A DNA stretch of 64,000 nucleotides from Brevibacillus sedimenti (lineage in GTDB: Bacteria > Bacillota > Bacilli > Brevibacillales > Brevibacillaceae): NCBI RefSeq assembly GCF_020923495.1, contig NZ_CP064048.1:3225001-3289000 (forward strand). The letters are read 5' to 3'. Positions 55,819 through 64,000 of this stretch are shown here, piece after piece; the stretch's first letter is position 1, and every line of letters begins with the position of its first letter. The position numbers and the translations under genes were made by a program. The notes under the pieces are model-generated. The model searched no databases. It was not told where the DNA came from and saw nothing but the letters and a program-made list of their open reading frames with translations.

Positions 55819-56613
55819 TTATTCCATAAACGGGTGGTCGTCGTCAATTCTGATTCGCTCCAGTTTTTTCGCGTGGCCGGTCGCCTTGTCCAACGTGATC
55901 AGCACGGCATTCAACTGGGCCGGTTCCCCTGCCACTTCAAATCGTACGGGCAGTTGGGTAAGAAACTTGCGGATGACCGCTTCCCGCTCCATGCCGAGGA
56001 TGCCATTCATCGGACCGCACATGCCTACGTCGCACAAAAAGCCCGTGCCTTGGGGGAGAACGCGCTCATCGGCGGTCTGCACATGCGTGTGTGTCCCTAC
56101 CACCGCGCTGACGCGGCCGTCCAGATACCAGGCGAGCGCCTGCTTCTCGGAAGTGGCTTCAGCGTGGAAGTCGACAAATATGTATTTGGTCCGCTTGCGT
56201 GCCTGCTCCACCAGCTTGTCGGCCGTCTGGAACGGACACTCCAGCGGCGGCAAAAAGGATCGGCCCTGCAGGTTGATCACAGCCAGTTCGCCTTCGGGCT
56301 GCTTGATGTATGTAATCCCTTGTCCCGGAGCGCCTGCGGGAAAGTTGGCGGGGCGGATCAGACGAGGTTCACTGTCAATGAATTCAAAGATGTCTTTGTT
56401 ATCCCAGGTATGGTTGCCGAGGGTGATCGCCTGAACTCCGCCTTCAAACAGTTCCTTGGCAATCTTCTCGGTAATGCCCCTGCCGTGGGCGGCATTCTCC
56501 CCGTTGGCAACCAGAAAGGTAGGTTGGTATTTTCGCTTCAGCAGCGGCAGATACGCCTTCACGATGTCCCGTCCGGGCGCACCCATGATGTCACCGATAA
56601 ACAGCAGTTTCAT
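55819..56613 (-). CDS. ymdB: YmdB metallophosphoesterase
   Basis: A protein of 264 residues that hydrolyses cyclic nucleotides in vitro and controls biofilm and motility choice. Metal-binding motifs: GDIMGAPGRD, NGENAAHGRG, GNHTWDN, VDFHAEATSEKQ and GTHTHVQTAD. GAGAGG precedes the ATG. In B. subtilis it directly follows rny in one operon; here the group II intron separates them, and a TATACT -10 at about 56636 on the minus strand may give it its own start. Confidence 0.96.
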   Translation of the reverse strand: MKLLFIGDIMGAPGRDIVKAYLPLLKRKYQPTFLVANGENAAHGRGITEKIAKELFEGGVQAITLGNHTWDNKDIFEFIDSEPRLIRPANFPAGAPGQGITYIKQPEGELAVINLQGRSFLPPLECPFQTADKLVEQARKRTKYIFVDFHAEATSEKQALAWYLDGRVSAVVGTHTHVQTADERVLPQGTGFLCDVGMCGPMNGILGMEREAVIRKFLTQLPVRFEVAGEPAQLNAVLITLDKATGHAKKLERIRIDDDHPFME

Positions 56614-56790
56614 TGGCTTTTCACCTCTCCATTAGTATACACGACCGAATGACGGAAGAAAAATGCGCGTAAGCTAACACCCCACCGCGTTGAGCCTGGT
56701 CCATAACCGGTCCGGTTCAAAAGCGGTTGCAGGCCGCCCGCGTTTCTTTCGCAATCGAGTAGGAGGGGGTGGCTAACCCCCGTCCTCTCA

Positions 56791-56823
56791 CACCACCGTA
56801 CGTACCGACCGGTATACGGCGGT

Positions 56824-56825
<2 letters not shown>
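56791..56825 (-). ncRNA. Group II intron domain V
   Basis: A hairpin of about 34 bases beginning GAACCGCC, with the CGC catalytic triad expected of class C introns. The RT stop codon overlaps its first bases. Confidence 0.7.
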
Positions 56826-58113
<1,288 letters not shown>

Positions 58114-58644
58114 ATGTTGCTAAGCTTGCCGTACGATGCTCAGCCCTTCTCTGTACCCTCGGGGCTTCACCCCTACTATTCAGAGGAAGTTCCATTTCGG
58201 AATTCTGCTTCGACGCACCGTATCGAAAGGGATTAGAACATGTGTTGACTTGATGTTCGGCCCTTCCTCCTTCGAGCGTCCTCTATCGGAGTACTATGGC
58301 CTCTGCTGACTTCTGCATGTTCAGCGCCCCCTCGCGGAGACGGTTGCCAACGGTAGTAGGCGTATCATGCAGACCTCCCCGGGTAAGGACGGTAACTTTC
58401 GTCCCATGTACCTGCCCAATTTACTGCTGCACTCCTTGGCTGTATGGGGCTTCACCTTGTTCGGCAGGCTCGCCCGAGTACAACAGCCTCAAATTGGGTT
58501 CGTGTACCTCAGGTCAGGACTTTGCCGCCGGCTTCCTTCAGATTCCGCCTCACGGCGGACACCCTTGCCTTAAGCTAACGGTTGGTACAGCCAACCCCCG
58601 TTCGGGACTTTCACCCTATAGCTACCGCCCATGCCGGGCGCACC

Positions 58645-58675
58645 AAAAAAGTAAAGTGGCCCAAAGCCACTTTAC
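58645..58675 (-). terminator. rny terminator and intron target site
   Basis: GTAAAGTGGC and GCCACTTTAC pair perfectly over five bases, followed on the minus strand by TTTTTTG, after which the intron starts at once. Confidence 0.92.
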
Positions 58676-60219
58676 TTTGCATACTCGACTGCCCGTGTTT
58701 CGCGGATGACGGTCACCTTGATGTGACCCGGGTAGTCAAGTTCATTTTCGATTCGTTTGGTAATGTCGCGTGCCAGGCGCGCCGCTTCCGCATCGTCAAT
58801 CTTCTCAGGCTGCACCATTACGCGGATTTCGCGGCCGGCCTGAATTGCGTACGATTTTTCCACGCCGTCGAACGACTCGGAGATCTCCTCCAGCTTTTCC
58901 AGCCGCTTGATGTACGTCTCCAGCGTTTCGCGGCGAGCTCCCGGCCGGGCGGCGGAAAGTGCGTCAGCCGCTCCCACCAGCATCGCAATGACGGATGTCG
59001 GCTCGGTATCCCCGTGATGGGACGCGATGCTGTTGATGACAACGGGATGCTCGTTGTATTTCTTCGCCAGTTCCACGCCGATCTCCACGTGGGAACCTTC
59101 CACTTCATGGTCGATAGCCTTGCCGATGTCGTGAAGCAGACCGGCCCGTTTTGCCAGTTTGACATCTTCGCGCAGTTCGGCTGCCATCAGTCCGGCCAGG
59201 TGGGCCACTTCCATCGAGTGCTTCAGCACGTTTTGCCCGTAGCTGGTCCGGTAGCGCAGACGGCCGAGAATCTTGATCAAATCCGGATGCAGGCCATGAA
59301 CACCGGTTTCAAATGTCGCCTGCTCGCCGTATTCGCGGATGCGCTCATCCACTTCCCGACGCGCTTTTTCCACCATCTCCTCGATGCGGGCAGGGTGGAT
59401 GCGTCCGTCGGCAACAAGCTTGTCCAGAGCAGTTTTGGCGATCTCCCGACGAATCGGATCGAAGCCGGACAGAATGACCGCTTCCGGCGTGTCATCGATA
59501 ATCAAGTCAATGCCGGTCAGCGTTTCCAGCGCGCGGATGTTGCGGCCTTCGCGTCCGATAATGCGGCCCTTCATCTCATCGTTCGGCAGCGTTACCACGG
59601 AAACGGTGGTCTCCGCTACATGGTCTGCCGCACACCGCTGGATGGCGGTGGTGATGATCTCGCGTGCCCGCTTGTCCGCCTCTTCCTTGGCTTGTGTCTC
59701 AATCTCCTTGATCATGACCGCCATTTCATGGCGAACGGTGTTCTCCACATCGGTCAGGATAATGTTCTTGGCTTCTTCCTGAGTCAGTCCGGAGATGCGT
59801 TCCAGCTCGGCCACTTGTTCTTTATATAAGTGCTCTACCTTGCTTTGCAGTTCCGCGATGGTTCTGTCCCGCTCGGACAGTTCGCTCTCCTTGCGCTCCA
59901 GCTGTTCCATCTTGCGGTCCAACGCCTCTTCCTTCTGAAGGATGCGGCGTTCCTGGCGCTGTATTTCGTTGCGGCGTTCGCGCAGCTCGTTTTCGGCCTC
60001 GGAGCGCAGTTTGAATACCTCGTCCTTGGCTTCCAGCACCTTTTCCTTTTTGACGGCTTCGGCGTCCCGTTTGGCTTCTTCGACGATCTGCCGCGCCGCT
60101 TCCTCGGCGCTGGAGATCTTCGCCTCCGCAATGGATTTGCGCGTGAAGTAGCCGACACCATAACCGACAATCAGCACGGCGAATAGCACGATCAGTACAA
60201 TCGGATCCATAATGGCCAT
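58672..60219 (-). CDS. rny: Ribonuclease Y
   Basis: A membrane-bound endoribonuclease that starts mRNA decay. The protein has 515 residues: a membrane segment at about 6-24 ([19 protein letters not shown]), a long charged coiled coil to about 200, a KH domain ([15 protein letters not shown]) and an HD domain with [12 protein letters not shown]. The ATG at 60217-60219 fits the family N-terminus, but AAGGAGGTGA is 14 bases upstream, unusually far; an undetected alternative start is possible. Partner proteins RicA and YmdB are in the window. Confidence 0.95.
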   Translation of the reverse strand: MAIMDPIVLIVLFAVLIVGYGVGYFTRKSIAEAKISSAEEAARQIVEEAKRDAEAVKKEKVLEAKDEVFKLRSEAENELRERRNEIQRQERRILQKEEALDRKMEQLERKESELSERDRTIAELQSKVEHLYKEQVAELERISGLTQEEAKNIILTDVENTVRHEMAVMIKEIETQAKEEADKRAREIITTAIQRCAADHVAETTVSVVTLPNDEMKGRIIGREGRNIRALETLTGIDLIIDDTPEAVILSGFDPIRREIAKTALDKLVADGRIHPARIEEMVEKARREVDERIREYGEQATFETGVHGLHPDLIKILGRLRYRTSYGQNVLKHSMEVAHLAGLMAAELREDVKLAKRAGLLHDIGKAIDHEVEGSHVEIGVELAKKYNEHPVVINSIASHHGDTEPTSVIAMLVGAADALSAARPGARRETLETYIKRLEKLEEISESFDGVEKSYAIQAGREIRVMVQPEKIDDAEAARLARDITKRIENELDYPGHIKVTVIRETRAVEYAK

Positions 60220-60317
60220 AGGCTCTTTTGTTTCACCTCCTTGTGGTAAGACATCTCCCCGCTTTCCACACATTCGTTTTCATGGCGTGTCGCTGTTGTT
60301 TCGCTCTGGTATTAGTT

Positions 60318-60344
60318 AAAAAACAAGACCGATTTTACTCGGTC
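60318..60344 (-). other. Terminator-like hairpin in the rny leader
   Basis: On the minus strand GACCGA and TCGGTC pair over six bases and are followed by TTGTTTTTT. It lies between the promoter at 60445-60474 and rny, so it could end a short RNA or act as attenuator; it could also terminate recX. Confidence 0.7.
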
Positions 60345-60444
60345 CGCTGAATCCGCACTGGTATGTACGGGTGTTCAGTTGTGACACTGGCAACGAGCGA
60401 TCAAATCAGCGAAATAGTATGATGCACCAAGTAAATACACATCT

Positions 60445-60474
60445 ATTTTATTATTTGTGAACAAGAAATGTCAA
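60445..60474 (-). promoter_or_regulatory. Strong promoter upstream of rny
   Basis: On the minus strand TTGACA (60469-60474) and TAAAAT (60445-60450) with an 18-base spacer, placed after the recX stop. It would give a leader of about 215 bases before rny. Confidence 0.7.
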
Positions 60475-60498
60475 GAACTGCAAGTGTGCCGCTCCTGC

Positions 60499-61140
60499 CT
60501 ACGACTCCACGTCCTCGCGCAATTCGCGGCGAATCCTCTGCACGATTGAGCCGGCGAACCCCTTGCGCGCCAGCATGGCCAGCAGCTTTCGCTCTTCGTC
60601 CGGTTCCGGCGGCCCTTGCCGGTGCCGCCGCTTTTTTTCCACCAGCCTGCGGGCCGCTTCCAGCTCATCCTCGTAGGAAACGGCGCGCACGGCCGCCTCC
60701 GCCGTGTCGCTGTCAATCCCCCGCTGCTGCAGTTCCATCCGCATCATGTACGAGCTGCGCGGCTTGAGCCGCATCCGCTCGTCGACCCACTGCCGGGCAA
60801 ACCGCTCATCGTCCAGATAGCCCTGCTCTTCCATGCGGCGGCAGATTTCATCCGCCACGTCCCCTTCATACCCTTTTTCCCGGAGATAGGAAGCGACTTG
60901 TTTTTTCGTCCGCGGGCGGATGCCCAGATAGCGGAGTGCCAACAGGTAGGCCTTGTGCTTTTCTTCCGCCTCAAGCACTTCCCGGCAAAACGCCTCGTCC
61001 AGCTCTGTTCCCTTTAACAGCTGATACTTGACGAGGATGTCTTCATGAACGGAAAAGACAATGTCATCGCCGATCTGAATGTGATAGCGATGCTGGTTTT
61101 TCGCGTCGCGGTGAACGGCGGTAATCCGGCCGCTTTTCAT
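60499..61140 (-). CDS. recX: RecA regulator RecX
   Basis: A protein of 213 residues, all helical, that modulates RecA filaments. It has three RecX repeats, e.g. ALRYLGIRPRTKKQVASYL and FARQWVDERMRLKPRSSYMM. AGGCGC-poor ribosome site (GGGGGAGAG eight bases upstream of the ATG). It follows recA by about 100 bases containing two hairpins, so its level is probably lower than that of recA. Confidence 0.92.
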   Translation of the reverse strand: MKSGRITAVHRDAKNQHRYHIQIGDDIVFSVHEDILVKYQLLKGTELDEAFCREVLEAEEKHKAYLLALRYLGIRPRTKKQVASYLREKGYEGDVADEICRRMEEQGYLDDERFARQWVDERMRLKPRSSYMMRMELQQRGIDSDTAEAAVRAVSYEDELEAARRLVEKKRRHRQGPPEPDEERKLLAMLARKGFAGSIVQRIRRELREDVES

Positions 61141-61166
61141 CGCGCCTCTCCCCCTTTACGGCAAAC

Positions 61167-61200
61167 ACCGCCCGGCTCGCAGCTCCTCACACCGGGCGGT
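61167..61200. other. Hairpin between recA and recX
   Basis: ACCGCCCGG and CCGGGCGGT form a perfect nine-base stem with a 16-base loop. No T-run follows on the minus strand, so it is more likely an mRNA processing or stability element than a terminator. Confidence 0.65.
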
Positions 61201-61211
61201 TTGAACATGAA

Positions 61212-61236
61212 ACAGCCTGTCAGGCCGACAGGCTGT
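61212..61236 (-). terminator. Hairpin after recA, weak terminator
   Basis: ACAGCCTGTC and GACAGGCTGT pair perfectly over five bases, followed by only TTTCATG. It may allow partial read-through to recX. Confidence 0.6.
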
Positions 61237-61243
61237 CATGCGA

Positions 61244-62302
61244 TTAGTCGAAATCAAATACCGGTTCCTCATCCTGCTCCGGATCGTTGATCGGCTCCAT
61301 GCTCGGGATGGAGCTGGGATTGAGGCTGTAATACTCACGTACTTTGGCTTCGATTTGCGCCGCCACTTCCGGATTTTCCTTGAGGAAGAGCTTGGCGTTC
61401 TCCCGTCCTTGACCCAGACGCTCATCGTTGAAGGAGTACCATGCTCCGCTCTTTTGAACCACATCAATCTCCGCGCCGATGTCGAGAATGCTGCCCTCTT
61501 TGGAGATGCCTTCACCGTACATGATGTCCACTTCGGCAGTTTTGAACGGCGGCGCCACCTTGTTTTTCACGACCTTGATCTTGGTCTTGCTGCCGACCAC
61601 GTCGTTGCCCACCTTGATCGCTTCCGCCTTGCGCACGTCCAAGCGAATGCTCGCGTAGAACTTGAGCGCGCGCCCACCCGGAGTCGTCTCCGGATTGCCG
61701 AACATGACGCCCACTTTCTCCCGGAGCTGGTTGATGAAGATGGCGATGGTTTTCGATTTGTTGATGGCACCGGACAGCTTGCGCAGCGCCTGCGACATGA
61801 GGCGGGCCTGCAGCCCCACGTGGGAGTCTCCCATTTCGCCTTCAATCTCTGCTTTTGGCACGAGCGCGGCTACCGAGTCTACGACGATGATGTCAACGGC
61901 ACCGGAACGCACCAGCGCCTCGGCGATTTCCAGCGCCTGCTCCCCTGTGTCAGGCTGGGAGAGCAGCAGTTCGTCAATGTTTACTCCCAATTTTGCCGCG
62001 TAGACCGGGTCCAGTGCGTGCTCTGCGTCGATAAACGCAGCTTGTCCGCCCTGGCGCTGCACTTCGGCGATGGCGTGAAGGGCAACCGTCGTTTTACCGG
62101 AGGATTCCGGTCCGTAAATTTCGATGATCCGTCCACGCGGGAATCCGCCCACACCCAGGGCGATGTCGAGGGCAAGCGCACCGCTGGAGACCGTGGAAAC
62201 CTGAACGTTGGCCATGTCCCCCAGCTTCATGATGGACCCTTTCCCGAACTGTTTTTCTATTTGACGCAATGCGTTTTCCAAAGCAGCGCGACGATCTGAC
62301 AA
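61244..62302 (-). CDS. recA: Recombinase RecA
   Basis: A protein of 352 residues for strand exchange and LexA cleavage. Walker [14 protein letters not shown], the EAxxD-type [22 protein letters not shown] and the loop [14 protein letters not shown] are unchanged. TTG 62300-62302 is preferred as start because the family begins SDRRAAL and GGGAG is eight bases upstream; the frame also has a GTG three codons earlier. The acidic tail ends EPVFDFD. An SOS box and promoter are visible upstream. Confidence 0.98.
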   Translation of the reverse strand: MSDRRAALENALRQIEKQFGKGSIMKLGDMANVQVSTVSSGALALDIALGVGGFPRGRIIEIYGPESSGKTTVALHAIAEVQRQGGQAAFIDAEHALDPVYAAKLGVNIDELLLSQPDTGEQALEIAEALVRSGAVDIIVVDSVAALVPKAEIEGEMGDSHVGLQARLMSQALRKLSGAINKSKTIAIFINQLREKVGVMFGNPETTPGGRALKFYASIRLDVRKAEAIKVGNDVVGSKTKIKVVKNKVAPPFKTAEVDIMYGEGISKEGSILDIGAEIDVVQKSGAWYSFNDERLGQGRENAKLFLKENPEVAAQIEAKVREYYSLNPSSIPSMEPINDPEQDEEPVFDFD

Positions 62303-62345
62303 ATGGTACACTCCCTTTCAACTCGTAACTGATTTGCTTGTCTTC

Positions 62346-62375
62346 ATCATACATCGAGACAGAAGCGTTTGCCAA
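62346..62375 (-). promoter_or_regulatory. recA promoter
   Basis: On the minus strand TTGGCA (62370-62375) and TATGAT (62346-62351) with an 18-base spacer. Confidence 0.55.
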
Positions 62376-62385
62376 GTATTTTTTG

Positions 62386-62399
62386 CGAACAAATATTCG
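62386..62399. promoter_or_regulatory. LexA box of recA
   Basis: CGAAC-AAAT-ATTCG: one base off the CGAAC-N4-GTTCG operator, about ten bases upstream of the -35. Confidence 0.8.
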
Positions 62400-62405
62400 C
62401 ATCGC

Positions 62406-62446
62406 AAAAAGAGGCCGTCCGTCCCGAAAACGGAACGTGACGGCCT
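62406..62446 (-). terminator. Terminator of the DEAD-box helicase gene
   Basis: On the minus strand AGGCCGTC and GACGGCCT pair, with further inner pairing, followed by CTTTTTGC. Confidence 0.85.
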
Positions 62447-62466
62447 GTGTCTGCGTGCTGTCGGTA

Positions 62467-64000
62467 TCAGGAACGCTTGGCGCGCGGTTTTGCCGGCTCC
62501 AGATTGATCCGTCTGCCGTTGATGCGCGTTTGACGCAGCGATTCGTAGACGAACGGGGCCACGTCTTCGGGAACTTCCACGAAGGTGAAGTTCTCGAAGA
62601 TGTCGATGCGGCCAACAGCCTTTCCGGGGATTCCGACGGACTCGGAAATCTCCCGCACCAAATCCTGCGGGCGTACGTTGACATTGCGGCCCACGTTGAG
62701 GAAGAAACGCACCATTCCCTTGGCGGCACCCGTCTCCCCGAAGTTGTAGGCGTCGGTATCGTCCGTCTCGCCGATCTCGGTATGGAACGCTAGGTGCAGC
62801 GCTGCAGCGGCGATTTTTTCAGCCGGGTACTGAGCGATGAGCGAGTTGGCCACCTTCAGGTACATGTCGGCCACTCCATCGCTCTCCAGCAGGTTGACCA
62901 GTTGTTCCCGCAGCTGTTCCTGCTTGCGTTCCGCCACTTCCTCCAGGGACGGCACGTTGCGGCAGATCAGTTGGGCTTTGGTCTGTTTCTGGATGAACAT
63001 CATCTGGCGCATCTCGCGCGGCGTCACCAGCGTCATGGCAATGCCTTTGCGGCCGGCGCGGCCCGTACGGCCGATCCGGTGCACGTAGCTTTCCGAATCC
63101 TGCGGAATGTCGTAGTTGATGACGTGGGAGACGTTGCCGACGTCAATGCCGCGCGCCGCCACGTCGGTCGCGATCAACAGTTCGATGGAACCCTCGCGGA
63201 ACGCATTCATCACCTTGTCGCGCTGAGCCTGGGACAGGTCGCCGTGCAGACCGTCGGCCAGGTAGCCGCGCGCCTGCAGCACTTCGGTCAGCTCGTCCAC
63301 GCCCCGCTTAGTGCGGCAGAAGATGATTCCCAGCTCGACGTCTTCGCTGTCCAGAATGCGGCAGAGGCTTTCCACCTTGTTCCGTTCAAATACCTTGTAG
63401 TACACCTGCTCGATCAGTGGAGCGGTCACTTCTTCGCGGCTGACGGCGATCGTCTGCGGCTGTTTCATGTAGCGGGTCGCCAGGCGTTTGATTTCCGGCG
63501 GCATGGTCGCGGAGAACAGCAGGGTCTGACGGTCTTCCGGGAGGTGGTTGATAATGGTTTCAATGTCGTCGATGAATCCCATGTCCAGCATTTCATCCGC
63601 TTCGTCCAGGACCAGTGTGTGTACGTGATCCAGCTTCAGCGTTTTGCGGCGCAGGTGGTCAAGCACGCGGCCGGGGGTCCCCACCACGACCTGGACACCC
63701 TGGCGGAGCGCACGGATTTGGTGGCCGATGGACTGTCCGCCGTAGATCGGCAGTGTCCGCACCTTTTTGTATTTGGAGATGCGCAAAAGCTCGCCTGCCA
63801 CTTGGATGGCCAGTTCGCGGGTGGGCGTGAGCACAATCGCCTGCACGCGGTTGCCCGGCGTCACTTTTTCAATCAGCGGAATCCCGAACGCGGCGGTTTT
63901 ACCCGTACCTGTTTGCGCCTGACCGATCAGGTCGCCGCCCTCCAGTACTTTCGGGATGCAGGCAGCCTGGATCGGGCTGGGCTCTTCAAAGCCCATGTCG
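62467..64000 (-). CDS. DEAD-box RNA helicase with DbpA-like RNA-binding domain, 5' end missing
   Basis: At least 510 residues; the N-terminal codons lie beyond the window. Seen: PSPIQAACIP (Q motif), AQTGTGKTAAFG, PTREL, GTPGR, DEADEMLDMGF, SAT, and domain 2 with CRTKRGVDEL, TDVAARGID and HRIGRTGRAGR. The C-terminal 75 residues (VRFFLNVGRNVNVRPQDLV ... FTFVEVP) form the DbpA/CsdA-type RNA-binding domain. Such enzymes (DeaD/CshA-like) help ribosome assembly and cold growth. It precedes recA on the strand but has its own terminator. Confidence 0.93.
   Translation of the reverse strand, partial: DMGFEEPSPIQAACIPKVLEGGDLIGQAQTGTGKTAAFGIPLIEKVTPGNRVQAIVLTPTRELAIQVAGELLRISKYKKVRTLPIYGGQSIGHQIRALRQGVQVVVGTPGRVLDHLRRKTLKLDHVHTLVLDEADEMLDMGFIDDIETIINHLPEDRQTLLFSATMPPEIKRLATRYMKQPQTIAVSREEVTAPLIEQVYYKVFERNKVESLCRILDSEDVELGIIFCRTKRGVDELTEVLQARGYLADGLHGDLSQAQRDKVMNAFREGSIELLIATDVAARGIDVGNVSHVINYDIPQDSESYVHRIGRTGRAGRKGIAMTLVTPREMRQMMFIQKQTKAQLICRNVPSLEEVAERKQEQLREQLVNLLESDGVADMYLKVANSLIAQYPAEKIAAAALHLAFHTEIGETDDTDAYNFGETGAAKGMVRFFLNVGRNVNVRPQDLVREISESVGIPGKAVGRIDIFENFTFVEVPEDVAPFVYESLRQTRINGRRINLEPAKPRAKRS

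Noticed and set aside
58296-58709. Open frame within the 5' part of the group II intron
   Set aside because: The region is structured intron RNA on the other strand; the frame has no start signal.
60300-60440. T-box or other amino-acid riboswitch in the rny leader
   Set aside because: No T-box sequence or specifier loop pattern is found; rny is also not an amino-acid gene.

Overview
The window is a chromosomal segment of an aerobic, endospore-forming Firmicute of the Paenibacillaceae type, most like Brevibacillus. The evidence is gene content and order rather than a species marker: sspP, a Spo0E-type gene, cotE, spoVS, spoVK, a YheC/YheD coat protein, an SLH-domain surface protein, and glnRA, hflX, hfq, miaA, mutLS, cotE, ricA, miaB, spoVS, ymdB, rny and recA in nearly the order known from Bacillus subtilis. 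By eye the DNA is GC-rich, except for one AT-rich islet at about 24.1-25.7 kb.

Layout. 1-10 kb is accessory/housekeeping: two poorly known gene pairs, a Hanks-type kinase, a DEAD-box helicase, a phosphodiester glycosidase-like exoprotein, a HEPN-like protein, sspP, and a small Spo0E-like phosphatase. 10-15.1 kb is the pyruvate dehydrogenase operon (pdhA-pdhB-pdhC-lpdA, minus strand). 15.4-23.9 kb holds an esterase, an amino-acid antiporter, tRNA-Ser(GGA), an A-type Fe-S-like protein, helD, a fluoride channel gene, ynzC, and the divergent SOS pair yneA/lexA with several LexA boxes. 24.2-25.7 kb is an AT-rich two-gene cassette: a large secreted protein with toxin-like architecture and a small six-cysteine partner. 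It is followed by a MITE-like element flanked by copies of the cassette's terminator. 26.2-43.7 kb is a long minus-strand run: glnA-glnR, ynbB-hflX-spoVK, hfq-miaA, an RsmJ-like methyltransferase, mutL-mutS, a putative amidoligase, cotE, ricA and miaB. 43.9-51.4 kb mixes an SLH protein, lipL, a cyclic-di-AMP-binding CBS protein, a YheC/D coat protein, mnmM, an MBL hydrolase and a YkvI transporter. 51.5-64 kb holds korAB, an M19 dipeptidase, spoVS, ymdB, a class C group II intron, rny, recX, recA and a DEAD-box helicase cut by the window edge.

Functional links. PdhABC/LpdA and KorAB both handle 2-oxoacids, and LipL supplies lipoyl groups for the PdhC type of carrier. LexA controls yneA and probably recA through visible operators. 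GlnR probably controls its own operon through a perfect box next to the glnR promoter. MutS/MutL, MiaA, MiaB, MnmM and the RsmJ-like enzyme cover mismatch repair and RNA modification. RNase Y, RicA, YmdB, Hfq and the helicases belong to RNA turnover and developmental control. SpoVS, SpoVK, CotE, SspP, the Spo0E-like protein and the YheC/D protein belong to sporulation.

Most notable observations: the AT-rich secreted-protein/partner cassette; the MITE-like element that appears to have inserted at its terminator, with a second shorter copy beside tRNA-Ser; the class C intron sitting immediately after the rny terminator hairpin; and a strong promoter followed by an intrinsic-terminator-like hairpin in the rny leader. 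All protein assignments come from reading the translations; no database search was possible.
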